A stretch of DNA of 21,672 bases from an uncultured Collinsella sp. (GTDB lineage: Bacteria > Actinomycetota > Coriobacteriia > Coriobacteriales > Coriobacteriaceae): assembly GCA_902461085.1 (NCBI GenBank), contig CABPWH010000035.1, forward strand, positions 1 through 21,672, written 5' to 3'. A model generated the notes under the pieces. That model was not told the DNA's origin. It searched no databases and saw only the letters and a list, made by a program, of their open reading frames with translations. This document shows, one piece after another, positions 12,874-21,438 of the stretch. Position numbers and translations under genes: made by a program. Position 1 is the stretch's first letter. Every line of letters begins with the position of its first letter.

Positions 12874-15120
12874 ATGGCAGATTCCAGCAAAAAGATGCAG
12901 ATCGTGTTTGCCTCGGCCGAGTGCGCACCGTTTGTAAAGACCGGTGGCCTGGGCGACGTGGCGGGTTCGCTGCCCGCGGCACTCGTGCGCGCCGGCGCCG
13001 AGGTCATCGTGATGGTGCCCAAGTACGCCACCATCAAGGACGAGTACAAGGCGCAGATGGAGCACTTCTCCGATTTTTACGTGAGCCTGGGCTGGCGCAA
13101 CGAGTACTGCGGGCTCGAGAAGCTCGAGCGCGACGGCGTCACGTATATGTTCATCGACAACGAGCGCTACTTTGCGCGCGACTATCCGTACGGCTTCTTT
13201 GACGACGGCGAGCGCTTCGCGTTCTTCTCCAAAGCCATCACCGAGAGCCTGCAGCACCTACCGGCCGGTTTTGAGTGCGACATCCTGCACTGCAACGACT
13301 GGCAAACGGCACTGGCGCCCGTGTTCCTGCGCGAGTTCTACCAGGGCCTGCCGCTGTACGACCGCGTCAAGACCGTGTTCTCGATCCACAACGTGGCGTT
13401 CCAGGGCCAGTTTAGCGACACCGTGATGGAGGACATCCTGGGCGTGGCGCACATTCCGGCGGCCGCCTCGCAGCTGCGTTGCGACGCCTGCAGCATCAAC
13501 TACATGCTGGGCGCGCTGCGCTATGCCGATGCCATCACCACGGTAAGCCCCACCTATGCCAACGAGATCCAGACGCCCGAGTTTGGCGAGGGGCTGGACG
13601 GCGTGCTGCGCGAGCGCTCCTATGCGCTGCAGGGCATTTTGAACGGCATTGACGTTGCGGGCTTTGACCCGGCGACCGACAAGCGCATTGCCGCTAACTA
13701 CACGGTCGAGGACCGTTCCGGCAAGGCCGTGTGCAAGGCCAAACTGCAGGAGGAGCTGGGGCTCGAGGTTCGCGACGACCGTCCGCTCATGGTGATGGTC
13801 ACGCGCCTGACGCGCCAAAAGGGCATGGACCTGGTCATGCACGCGCTCGACCGCATCCTGGCCGGCGGCGTGCAGGTGGCCGTGCTGGGCACCGGCGACC
13901 GCGACTATGAGGACGGCCTGCGCTACTTCCAGGACAAGTACCCCGGCACCATGGCCGCACGCATCGAGTTCGATCCTGCGCTGTCGCAGCGTATGTATGC
14001 CGCCGCCGACATGTTCCTGATGCCCTCGAAGTTTGAGCCCTGCGGCCTGTCGCAGATCATCGCCATGCGCTACGGCACCCTGCCCATCGTGCGCGAGACC
14101 GGTGGCCTGAAGGACACGGTGATCCCGTATAACGAGTTTACCGGCGAGGGCACAGGCTTCTCGTTTAGCAACTTTAACGGCGACGAGATGGGCGACGCCG
14201 TGTTCCGCGCGGCACGCCTGTTCTGGGACAACCGCGATGCCTGGAATCAGCTGGTCACGCAGGCCATGAGCCAGGACTTTAGCTGGACGCGCTCGGCCGA
14301 CAAGTATCTGGACCTGTACTTCTTTATGCACCCGGAGATCGAGAGGCCGGCGGCGGTTGTCGACGAGCCTGTGGTTGTGGCTGAGGAGGCTGAGGTCGAG
14401 CCCAAGGCCGAGCCGGTTGTTGAGGTGCCCGCTGCTGCTAAGGAGCCCAAGGCTGAGGAGAAGCCGGCTGCGAAGCCTGCCGCCAAGAAGACCACGACGC
14501 GAAAGAGGACGGCCAAGCAGGCTACGACAACCAAGGCCGCTGCCACCAAGACTGCCGCAGCAAAGACGACTGCTGCCAAGGCAACGACGACGCGCAAGCG
14601 CACGACCGCCGCTGCCAAGAAGGCCGCCGAGGCCGAGGCTGCTCCCGAGGTAAAGGCCGAGGCCGCTGAGGCCAAGACGACCGCCAAGGCTCCGGCCAAG
14701 ACTGCAGCCAAGAAGACGACCGCCAAGAAGGCTACAGCTACGAAGGCGACGGCCAGTAAGGCCACTGCAACGAAGGCTGCCCCCAAGGCAGCCGCAAAGC
14801 CGGCCGCCAAAGTCGAGGAGACGCCCGCCGAGTCCAAGGCCGAAGCAACCGTCGAGGCCAAGCCGGCCGCCAAGACCACCACGCGCAAGCGCTCTACGAC
14901 GACGGCCAAAAAGGCCACGACCAAGACAGCCGCTCCCAAGGCAGAGGCTAAAGCCGAGGACAAGCCCGCTGCCGCCAAAGAGGAGCCCAAGGCCGAGGTA
15001 AAGGCCAAGCCCGAGCCTACCAAGGAGACCCCGGTCTCCCCTGCCGCCACGACCGTGGAAAAGGCGCCATCCAAGAAGACGTCCGTCCGCAAGGCAACGG
15101 CCACCCGCAAGCGCCGCTAA
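12874..15120 (+). CDS. glgA: Glycogen synthase with long histone-H1-like C-terminal tail
   Basis: Adds glucose from ADP-glucose to the growing alpha-1,4 glucan. Residues 1 to about 490 form a normal GT5 synthase: KTGGLGDVAGSLP (22-34) binds the nucleotide sugar, HCNDWQTA and SIHNVAFQG lie in the first domain, and SKFEPCGLSQ (385-394) lies in the donor site. Family members are about 480 residues, but this protein has 748. From about residue 495 the sequence is first Glu/Val/Pro-rich and then an Ala/Lys/Thr repeat region of about 220 residues, with the motif T-T-R-K-R recurring near 541, 572 and 669 and a related T-R-K-R-R end. ATG at 12874 has GGGAG 5 bases upstream; the longer reading from 12832 runs through the intergenic hairpin and is unlikely. 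A terminator-like hairpin follows. Confidence 0.96.
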   Translation: MADSSKKMQIVFASAECAPFVKTGGLGDVAGSLPAALVRAGAEVIVMVPKYATIKDEYKAQMEHFSDFYVSLGWRNEYCGLEKLERDGVTYMFIDNERYFARDYPYGFFDDGERFAFFSKAITESLQHLPAGFECDILHCNDWQTALAPVFLREFYQGLPLYDRVKTVFSIHNVAFQGQFSDTVMEDILGVAHIPAAASQLRCDACSINYMLGALRYADAITTVSPTYANEIQTPEFGEGLDGVLRERSYALQGILNGIDVAGFDPATDKRIAANYTVEDRSGKAVCKAKLQEELGLEVRDDRPLMVMVTRLTRQKGMDLVMHALDRILAGGVQVAVLGTGDRDYEDGLRYFQDKYPGTMAARIEFDPALSQRMYAAADMFLMPSKFEPCGLSQIIAMRYGTLPIVRETGGLKDTVIPYNEFTGEGTGFSFSNFNGDEMGDAVFRAARLFWDNRDAWNQLVTQAMSQDFSWTRSADKYLDLYFFMHPEIERPAAVVDEPVVVAEEAEVEPKAEPVVEVPAAAKEPKAEEKPAAKPAAKKTTTRKRTAKQATTTKAAATKTAAAKTTAAKATTTRKRTTAAAKKAAEAEAAPEVKAEAAEAKTTAKAPAKTAAKKTTAKKATATKATASKATATKAAPKAAAKPAAKVEETPAESKAEATVEAKPAAKTTTRKRSTTTAKKATTKTAAPKAEAKAEDKPAAAKEEPKAEVKAKPEPTKETPVSPAATTVEKAPSKKTSVRKATATRKRR
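14356..15117 (+). repeat. Low-complexity Lys/Ala/Thr-coding region of glgA
   Basis: About 250 codons dominated by AAG, GCC/GCT and ACG/ACC encode a basic, disordered-looking tail similar to histone H1 C-termini. The reading frame stays open throughout and ends in a cluster of Arg/Lys codons, so it is genuinely coded rather than a frameshifted extension. Confidence 0.85.
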
Positions 15121-15150
15121 TTCGGACGATCCACAATCTAATCCTCAATA

Positions 15151-15185
15151 AACAAGGGGTGTCGTTCAGTGCGACACCTCTTGTT
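15151..15185. terminator. Terminator-like hairpin after glgA
   Basis: AACAAGGGGTGTCG (15151-15164) pairs with CGACACCTCTTGTT (15172-15185), 14 bp with one G-T pair, around a 7-base loop. The downstream arm ends in a short T-rich stretch on both strands. It probably ends most transcripts from glgA and separates the debranching gene. Confidence 0.7.
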
Positions 15186-15245
15186 CTATAGATGAGGTAA
15201 AACGATTTTCTAGGACAACCGTTCGCCGATAGTGAGCGGCTGTAG

Positions 15246-15275
15246 TTTATACAACTAAAGTACAACAGATATACT
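15246..15275 (+). promoter_or_regulatory. Possible promoter of the debranching/glucanotransferase gene
   Basis: TTTATA (15246-15251) and TATACT (15270-15275) are 18 bases apart, following the hairpin after glgA. The -10 box is good and the -35 weak. The remaining bases between 15186 and 15336 show nothing else. Confidence 0.4.
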
Positions 15276-15336
15276 TATATCCTGTGCGTAAAGCCCATGG
15301 CCCGCAGGCCGTGATTCTATTGAACTGGACCGTACT

Positions 15337-18300
15337 ATGAGATTGATACACAACAGCCGCCTACCGCAGTTTCGCACTCCGTTTGGCGCTGTGACCACAG
15401 GAACTACCGTTGCACTCTCGGTTATTTTGGAGGATGCCGATCCCAACCAGGCAACACTCACCCTGCGTACCTGGGTCGATGAAGTCGGCGAGACCCTGAT
15501 TCCGATGGAGCACGAAGGCGATGGCATTTTTACCGGCGAGCTCAAATGCACTGAACCGTGTCTTGTGTGGTACAGCTTTATATGCAATATCGAGGGCCAG
15601 CCCGAGGTTCGTCTGGGCGCGCCCCAGGGCCGCACCGGCGGCGAGGGCGTAACCTACGACTACGCCGAGGTACCGTCCTTCCAGATTACCGTCTACAAGC
15701 ACCGCGAGAACCGCCCCACCTGGTACGAGCGTGGCATGGTCTACCAGATCTTCCCCGACCGCTACGCCCGTGACGAGCATTGGCGCGAGCGCACAATGGC
15801 CCAACTCGAAAAACCGCGCAAGGGCATTCAGTGCCGGATGGTCGAGGACTGGAACGAGCCACCCGTGTACGAGCGCGCCGAGGACGGCTCCATCAAAACC
15901 TGGGACTTCTACGGAGGCTCACTCAAAGGTATCCAGGAAGACCTGCCCCGCATCGCCGAGCTGGGCTTTACGGCGATCTACCTCAACCCCATCTTTGAAG
16001 CCGCGAGCAACCACCGCTACGACACGGCCGATTACACCAAGATCGACCCGATTCTGGGCACTGAGCAGGACTTTACCGAGCTGTGCCAGGCAGCCGAGAA
16101 GCTGGGCATCTCCATCATCCTGGACGGAGTCTTCAACCACACGGGCGACGACTCGATCTATTTCAACCGCTACGGCAACTACCCCGGCGTGGGTGCCTGG
16201 CAAAGCGAGGATTCGCCGTGGCGCGATGCGTTTACTTTCCACGAGGACGGCTCGTACGACTGCTGGTGGGGCGTGGGCAATATGCCCGCCATCAATGAGA
16301 GCTCCGAACTGGTACGCGAGCGGCTCCTGGGCAAGGACGGCGTCATTCGTAAATGGCTGCGCGCCGGTGCCCATGGTTGGCGCCTGGACGTCGCTGACGA
16401 GCTTTCCGACGACTTCCTGGCCGAGATCAAAAAGGCCGTAGTTGCCGAAAAGCCCGATGCGCTGTTGCTCGGCGAAGTCTGGGAAGACGCCTCCAACAAG
16501 ATTAGCTACGGCCATCTGCGCCGCTACCTGCAGGGTTCCGAGCTGGACTCTGCTATGGACTACCCCTTCCGCGACATGGTCATCGGCTTTTTGATGGGCT
16601 ACAAGAACGCCTACCAGGCAGCCGAGGATATCGAGACCCTGCGCGAGAATTATCCGCGCGAAGCCTTGTCCTGCGCGCTCAACCTGCTGTCGAGTCACGA
16701 CCGTCCGCGCATCATCTCGGTGCTCGGCGGCGGCCCCGACGAGTCGCAACTGCCCGAGTGCGAACGCAGCAAATGGCGCTTGGACGAGAACGCGATGGGA
16801 CTGGCCAAGAGCCGCTTTTGGCTCGCCACGCTCATGCAGATGACCTTCCCCGGCGTGCCTTCGATCTATTACGGCGACGAATACGGCCTGGAGGGCCTTA
16901 CCGATCCGGGCAACCGCCGCACCCTACCGACCAAGGACCAACTGCACGACTTCGACACGCTGGCTATTGTCAAGAACGCCTCCGCCGTACGCCGCGCACT
17001 GCCATTTATGATCGACGACGAGATCAAGGCCTTCGCGCTCAACGACGAGGTGCTGGCCTACAACCGCACAGGCAAGAATGGCGAGTGCGCGACGGTTATC
17101 ATCAACCGCAGCCTGCGCAATTCGCACCGCGTGACGATTCCGGCGCTCGGCGAATGCGCAAGTGACGTGATCAGCGGTCACGAGTGCGAGATCTACAACG
17201 GTACGGTCACGCTCGATCTGTATCCACTGGGCTCGTCGATTATCTACCACCATGCCGAGCAGCGCCTGCAGGAGCCGCTCGATCACGGCGCGGGCGTCGT
17301 GTGCCATATCACCTCGGTGCCCACCGACGACGGCAAGCCCGGCACGATTGGTGCGCCCACACGTCGCTTTATCGACCATCTGGCCGCTATGGGAATGCGC
17401 TACTGGCAGGTTCTGCCTGTCAACCCGACGGACTTCTTCCGCTCCCCTTACGCTGGGCCTTCGGCCTTTGCGGGCAATATTGACCTGCTGCCCGAAAGCC
17501 AAGAGGAGCTGGCGGCCGACTTTGAGACTTGGAAAGCTCGTGGCGGCGAGGATGCAGACCCGCTCTACACGGCGTTTAAGCATCGCAACGCCGATTGGCT
17601 CGAGAAGTACTGCGTCTACATGGCCGTCAAGAAGCACTTTGAGGGCGAGTCGCGCCACGATTGGCCGGCGGATGTCGCCCGCTACAACGAGCATCTGATT
17701 GACGACAAGCGTTTCCACGACGAGGCCGAGCTGCAGGCGTACATGCAGTATCGCTTTGACCTTGCCTGGTGCGAGCTCATGAACTATGCGCACAAGAAGG
17801 GCATCGAGGTCATCGGCGATATCCCGATGTATGTCTCGGACGATTCGGCCGACGCGTGGAGCGAGCCCGAGAACTTCTGGCTGTCCGATACCGGCAAGGC
17901 AATCGAGATCTCTGGTGCGCCGCCCGACAACTTTGCGCCCGAGGGCCAGGTGTGGGGCAACCCGACGTTCCGCTGGAACCACATGAAGCAGAATGGCTAT
18001 AGCTGGTGGATGGATCGCCTGCGTCGTGCGTTTTCGCTCTACGACCGCGTGCGCCTGGATCACTTCCTGGGATTCCACAGCTACTTCAGTATCCCCGCAG
18101 GCAAGGCTTGCGCCGAAGGTCGCTGGTTGGCGGGACCGGGCAAGGACTTGTTCCAGACCGCTTATGACGAGCTGGGTCCGCTCAACTTTATCGCTGAGGA
18201 CTTGGGCTATCTGACGCCCGGTGTTCGCGCCATGGCATCGACCTGCGGTTTCCCCGGCATGGACGTGCTGGAGTTTAGCGACTACGACGTTCGTTGCGGT

Positions 18301-18633
18301 GTGCATCCCACGCCCGGCAAGATTCTGTACACCTCGACGCACGACACGTCGACGCTCGCCGGCTGGTGTACGCGTTCTTTTGCGGGCGGCGATGAACCGA
18401 GCGGTGTTGAGGTGGCGGCCAAGCTGATGAGCGACGCGCTAGCAAGCGACGCTCCCCTGGTGATGATGCCGCTGCAGGACGTGCTGGGGCTGGGCGACGA
18501 CGCACGCATGAACGTGCCGGGCGTGGCCACGGGCAACTGGACCTGGCAGGCTGACGAGGCGGACATTGCAGCCGCCGAGGGCAAAACCGCGCGGCTCCTG
18601 CGCAACAACCATAGATTCTGGGGCGAAGCGTGA
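15337..18633 (+). CDS. Fusion of GH13 debranching/maltodextrin hydrolase and GH77 4-alpha-glucanotransferase
   Basis: A 1098-residue two-enzyme protein for glycogen and maltodextrin breakdown. Residues 1-120 form a beta-rich, CBM34-like domain and 125-545 a GH13 barrel with DGVFNH (263-268), nucleophile D351 in WRLDVAD, acid/base E380 in LLGEVWED and HD 454-455. A beta domain runs to about 640. Residues 648-1098 are MalQ-like: GDIPMYVSDDSADAW (827-841), nucleophile D908 in RLDHF, E954 in IAEDLG and HD 1002-1003. Both active sites look intact. No signal peptide is present, so it acts in the cytoplasm. There is no clear ribosome site before ATG 15337. The first half resembles neopullulanase or GlgX-type enzymes; its exact bond preference is not readable from sequence. 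It follows the glycogen synthase gene but has a separate promoter candidate. Confidence 0.93.
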   Translation: MRLIHNSRLPQFRTPFGAVTTGTTVALSVILEDADPNQATLTLRTWVDEVGETLIPMEHEGDGIFTGELKCTEPCLVWYSFICNIEGQPEVRLGAPQGRTGGEGVTYDYAEVPSFQITVYKHRENRPTWYERGMVYQIFPDRYARDEHWRERTMAQLEKPRKGIQCRMVEDWNEPPVYERAEDGSIKTWDFYGGSLKGIQEDLPRIAELGFTAIYLNPIFEAASNHRYDTADYTKIDPILGTEQDFTELCQAAEKLGISIILDGVFNHTGDDSIYFNRYGNYPGVGAWQSEDSPWRDAFTFHEDGSYDCWWGVGNMPAINESSELVRERLLGKDGVIRKWLRAGAHGWRLDVADELSDDFLAEIKKAVVAEKPDALLLGEVWEDASNKISYGHLRRYLQGSELDSAMDYPFRDMVIGFLMGYKNAYQAAEDIETLRENYPREALSCALNLLSSHDRPRIISVLGGGPDESQLPECERSKWRLDENAMGLAKSRFWLATLMQMTFPGVPSIYYGDEYGLEGLTDPGNRRTLPTKDQLHDFDTLAIVKNASAVRRALPFMIDDEIKAFALNDEVLAYNRTGKNGECATVIINRSLRNSHRVTIPALGECASDVISGHECEIYNGTVTLDLYPLGSSIIYHHAEQRLQEPLDHGAGVVCHITSVPTDDGKPGTIGAPTRRFIDHLAAMGMRYWQVLPVNPTDFFRSPYAGPSAFAGNIDLLPESQEELAADFETWKARGGEDADPLYTAFKHRNADWLEKYCVYMAVKKHFEGESRHDWPADVARYNEHLIDDKRFHDEAELQAYMQYRFDLAWCELMNYAHKKGIEVIGDIPMYVSDDSADAWSEPENFWLSDTGKAIEISGAPPDNFAPEGQVWGNPTFRWNHMKQNGYSWWMDRLRRAFSLYDRVRLDHFLGFHSYFSIPAGKACAEGRWLAGPGKDLFQTAYDELGPLNFIAEDLGYLTPGVRAMASTCGFPGMDVLEFSDYDVRCGVHPTPGKILYTSTHDTSTLAGWCTRSFAGGDEPSGVEVAAKLMSDALASDAPLVMMPLQDVLGLGDDARMNVPGVATGNWTWQADEADIAAAEGKTARLLRNNHRFWGEA

Positions 18634-18658
18634 TAAAACCCCCGATATAGGGTACAGT
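18630..18658 (+). promoter_or_regulatory. Possible promoter of the FmdB-type gene
   Basis: GTGATA (18630-18635) and TACAGT (18653-18658) are 17 bases apart, each with 4 of 6 consensus matches. The -35 box overlaps the end of the preceding gene. Confidence 0.35.
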
Positions 18659-18677
18659 TACAGACGTTTGAATTTTT

Positions 18678-18699
18678 GCGGGCAGAGTAATCTGCCCGC
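18678..18699 (+). terminator. Short hairpin between the fusion gene and the zinc ribbon gene
   Basis: GCGGGCAGA (18678-18686) pairs perfectly with TCTGCCCGC (18691-18699) around a GTAA tetraloop and is followed by only TTTG. It could be a weak terminator of the upstream gene or an attenuator in the leader of the next one. Confidence 0.5.
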
Positions 18700-18722
18700 T
18701 TTGTGCTGAAAAGGAAGTATTT

Positions 18723-18959
18723 ATGGCGCGCTACGATTACAAGTGCTCGAGCTGCGGCAACGTGTTTGAGGTTGAGCATCCCATGTCCGAGACCCCCGAG
18801 GTCGTGTGCCCCAGCTGCGGTGCCCCGGCGGCCAAGACGTTCTCGGCCAGCGGCATTAAATTTGAGGGCAGCGGTTTCTACAACACCGATCAACGAAGCG
18901 GCGGCTCCAGCACCAACGCCACGAGCGGCTGCTGCGCCAATTGCCCGCATAGCCACTAG
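18723..18959 (+). CDS. FmdB-family zinc ribbon protein
   Basis: A 78-residue cytoplasmic protein starting ARYDYKCSSCGNVFEV, the hallmark of the FmdB regulatory/zinc ribbon family. Two CxxC pairs (C8/C11 and C29/C32) would bind one zinc ion. A glycine/serine-rich linker leads to a short tail, GCCANCPHSH, with three more cysteines and two histidines that might hold a second metal. The molecular role of the family is poorly known; regulation of amidase genes was proposed for the founding member. ATG at 18723 has AAGGAAG 5 bases upstream. It is followed at once by a strong terminator, so it is the last gene of the plus-strand block. Confidence 0.85.
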   Translation: MARYDYKCSSCGNVFEVEHPMSETPEVVCPSCGAPAAKTFSASGIKFEGSGFYNTDQRSGGSSTNATSGCCANCPHSH

Positions 18960-18968
18960 AAACCAAGC

Positions 18969-18998
18969 AGCCCCGCGATCAACGCCGATCGCGGGGCT
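18969..18998 (+). terminator. Rho-independent terminator after the zinc ribbon gene
   Basis: AGCCCCGCGATC (18969-18980) pairs perfectly with GATCGCGGGGCT (18987-18998) around a 6-base loop and is followed by ATTTCTTT. It may also stop the converging rsmB transcript. Confidence 0.92.
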
Positions 18999-19012
18999 AT
19001 TTCTTTGCTCTA

Positions 19013-19035
19013 TGGGTAGCTAATCAAGCTACCCA
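19013..19035. repeat. Small perfect hairpin in the convergent intergenic region
   Basis: TGGGTAGCT (19013-19021) pairs exactly with AGCTACCCA (19027-19035) around AATCA. No T run follows directly on either strand. It lies between the zinc ribbon terminator and a larger inverted repeat. Confidence 0.6.
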
Positions 19036-19047
19036 GGTTTCCTTGTG

Positions 19048-19114
19048 AGTTGCGGTGAAATAAGGACTGTTTGACGGGTGGAAGCCGCTATTCAATCCCT
19101 ATTTCACCGCAACT
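19048..19114. repeat. 67-bp element bounded by 15-bp perfect inverted repeats
   Basis: AGTTGCGGTGAAATA (19048-19062) and TATTTCACCGCAACT (19100-19114) are exact reverse complements; after one mismatch two more inner bases also pair. The 37-base centre has no coding potential. It ends 7 bases from the rsmB stop codon. The form resembles a small non-autonomous mobile repeat or a REP-like intergenic element, but no second copy lies in the window. Confidence 0.65.
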
Positions 19115-19120
19115 TAGTCG

Positions 19121-20521
19121 TTACTTGTGGACCAGTCTGGCGCAGAAGTGGCCGTCGTAGGAATCGGCGTTTACCGGCACGCTTTGGAAGAGGCCTCGAT
19201 CGTTCTGGCGTACGGATACGAGCTTCTTGGCCTGATCGAACTCGGGGAGTTGCAGAATCTGTGCCTCGGAAAGCGGTGCCACGCTAAAGCCGGCACCCTC
19301 GGGAGAGTTCAGGAAAGTATCCACGACCTGCATGTTCTCTTCATCAAAAACCGAGCAGGTGGCATAGATGAGCTCTCCGCCGGCAGCCACGCGCGCGGCG
19401 GCTTCCTTGAGCATCGACAGCTGCAGTTTGGGCAGCTCAACCGTCACATCCTTTTCGGTCAGACGCCACGGAATCTCGGGATGACGACGCATGGTTCCGG
19501 TGCCCGAGCACGGCGCATCGATAAAGACCGTGTCGAATTTAACCGGCTCGCCAAGCATGGCATCAAACGATGTGAGCACCTCATCAAGCTCGCAGGCATC
19601 GCCCGAAACCGTACGAACGCCCTGAATACCGGCCTTATGCAGGCGAGCGAGATTCAGATCGCACTTGCGATCATGCAGATCGAGCGCCGTATGCTGACGC
19701 TCATAGCCCGCACGCTTGGCCTGGCACATCATCACATAGGTCTTGGTGCCACGACCGGCACCAATCTCAAGACAGCTTCCAAGGCGAGTGGCAGCTGTGG
19801 CGATGAGCTGGGCGTTAAGGTCCGAGGCCACCGCGGCAGCACGCTCAAACACGCCCGACGCAACGGTGACCTGCGCATCGACCGGCGCATGACAGCCCGG
19901 GAAGACAGGCGCGACGAGCTGCGAGATATACGGATCGGGCTTGGTCGCAAAGGCGTTCTCATGCAGGGCCAGTGGCGCGGGGGCCAGATTGCCGGCAAAG
20001 TTAAGCGCACCCTCTGGAGTGTCGAACGATGCCATAATGCGAGCGCACAGCCAACGCGGCAGTCCCATCAGGCGCGACAGACGAACCAGGCGTCGCTCAG
20101 ACTCATCTACATCGGACGCCGTGGCAAAGTCCTCAACGTTGTCCGCGACCTTATGCAGCACGGCATTGGCCAAACCGGCGGCAGACTTAGCTCCGCTGCG
20201 CACCAGCTCAACGCCCTGACTCACCGCAACGCGACCAGGCGTATGCAGATAGAGCATCTCGAAGGCCGAGATACGAAGCGCCATGCGAACACGCGGCGCA
20301 ACCTTTTTAGGCTTATCGAGAAACTGATCGAGCAGTTCGTCCAAAATACCCTGCGTCGCGGCCACACCAAGCGCCAAGCGAGCTGCAAAAGCGGAATCGC
20401 GCTGGTCAATAGCCTTGGCCGATGCGCGAGAGGACAGCACGTCGCGCGCATACATGCCGCGGCGATCGGCCTCCATCAGCACATCGAGTGCAAGCTTGCG
20501 CGCGGGAGACAGCTTGCTCAT
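19121..20521 (-). CDS. rsmB: 16S rRNA (cytosine-C5) methyltransferase, RsmB type
   Basis: Methylates a cytosine of 16S rRNA (C967 in E. coli) with S-adenosylmethionine. The 466-residue protein has an N-terminal NusB-like helical domain (about 1-135) and a Rossmann methyltransferase domain: SAM loop CLEIGAGRGTKT (250-261), FIDAPCSGTG (333-342) with C338, and YATCS (386-390) with catalytic C389. ATG at 20521 overlaps the stop of fmt by four bases, so the two are translationally coupled; a longer reading to 20569 lies inside fmt and is rejected. The fmt-rsmB order is common in bacteria. The gene converges on the zinc ribbon gene. RsmF or another NOL1/NOP2/Sun member is unlikely because of the NusB domain. 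Confidence 0.95.
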   Translation of the reverse strand: MSKLSPARKLALDVLMEADRRGMYARDVLSSRASAKAIDQRDSAFAARLALGVAATQGILDELLDQFLDKPKKVAPRVRMALRISAFEMLYLHTPGRVAVSQGVELVRSGAKSAAGLANAVLHKVADNVEDFATASDVDESERRLVRLSRLMGLPRWLCARIMASFDTPEGALNFAGNLAPAPLALHENAFATKPDPYISQLVAPVFPGCHAPVDAQVTVASGVFERAAAVASDLNAQLIATAATRLGSCLEIGAGRGTKTYVMMCQAKRAGYERQHTALDLHDRKCDLNLARLHKAGIQGVRTVSGDACELDEVLTSFDAMLGEPVKFDTVFIDAPCSGTGTMRRHPEIPWRLTEKDVTVELPKLQLSMLKEAAARVAAGGELIYATCSVFDEENMQVVDTFLNSPEGAGFSVAPLSEAQILQLPEFDQAKKLVSVRQNDRGLFQSVPVNADSYDGHFCARLVHK

Positions 20522-21438
20522 GACAAAACACCCCAGATAAGATCGGCGCCTTGCAGCCCAGCAGCCCAAGCAGAAGCGGCCATGGCACGCTTGCCATCGG
20601 GCTTAACCTCGAGCAGTTCAACCGCACCATCGGAAAGGCCAAGGAAAACACGCTTATTCTTAACGTCAACGCCGCCCTTGCCAAGCGAAACATTGGCCAG
20701 CGCAGCATCGAGCACACGCACGGTCTTGCTGGCAATCACGCAACGAGCAGGCGCGGTATCGGACGAAGCGAGCACATGACGCACGCAATCGAGCGCAGCC
20801 ATCTGCGGATCCAGACGCATCTCCAGCTTGGAAATCTTGGCAGCATGAGTGACGAGCGACTCATCCTGCTCAGTCCACACGGCGGTGCCATCGGCAAGAG
20901 AAGGAAGCGTATCGGCAAGCAGTTTGCCGCCAAGCTCACCAAGCTCCATGGTCAGCGCCTCAGCGTTCTTAACGGAAACCGACGTGGAAGCCTGAGCACA
21001 ATAAGCACCAGTATCCACGCCATGTCCAATGCGCATAATGGAAACGCCAGCAACCTCATCACCAGCAAGAATCGCACGCTGAATAGGAGCGGCGCCACGC
21101 CAACGAGGCAGCAAAGACGCATGAACATTCACAATACCAAGCGGCACCATGTGAAGAACCTCATCGGGCAAAATGCAACCATAAGCAGCCACACAGAAAA
21201 TATCGGCTTGCGCAGCTTGGAGAGCCTCAACAACCTCGGCCGTCATACGATTAGCCTCAATAACCGGCAACTCTAGCTCAAGTGCCTTAGCCTTAACAGG
21301 AGACGGCTCCAACTTTTTACCACGCCCACGAACAGCATCGGGACGAGTAACAACAAGCGCAATCTCGTTGCCAGCCGCAACAAGCGAAGTCAGCGAAGGC
21401 ACAGCAAAATCAGGCGTACCCATAAACACAATACGCAT
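20518..21438 (-). CDS. fmt: Methionyl-tRNA formyltransferase
   Basis: Formylates the methionine on initiator tRNA using 10-formyl-tetrahydrofolate. The 306-residue protein begins MRIVFMGTPDFAVPSL, has the catalytic asparagine and histidine in NVHASLLPRWRGAAPIQ (104-120) and the catalytic aspartate in GHGVDTG (138-144, D142). A smaller tRNA-binding C-terminal domain follows from about residue 205. Length is close to the usual 310-315. ATG at 21438 has AGGAG about 10 bases upstream. It is the first recognisable gene of the minus-strand pair with rsmB; the usual upstream neighbours such as def or priA are not recognisable before the window ends. Confidence 0.97.
   Translation of the reverse strand: MRIVFMGTPDFAVPSLTSLVAAGNEIALVVTRPDAVRGRGKKLEPSPVKAKALELELPVIEANRMTAEVVEALQAAQADIFCVAAYGCILPDEVLHMVPLGIVNVHASLLPRWRGAAPIQRAILAGDEVAGVSIMRIGHGVDTGAYCAQASTSVSVKNAEALTMELGELGGKLLADTLPSLADGTAVWTEQDESLVTHAAKISKLEMRLDPQMAALDCVRHVLASSDTAPARCVIASKTVRVLDAALANVSLGKGGVDVKNKRVFLGLSDGAVELLEVKPDGKRAMAASAWAAGLQGADLIWGVLS

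Noticed and set aside
14356..15117. GlgA tail as a frameshift artefact or a separate downstream gene
   Set aside because: The frame is continuous from the catalytic domain, there is no internal start with a ribosome site, and a matching tail occurs on GlgB.
19127..20779. 550-codon open frame on the plus strand opposite rsmB and fmt
   Set aside because: Both opposite genes are certain and translationally coupled; the plus-strand peptide has no recognisable motif.
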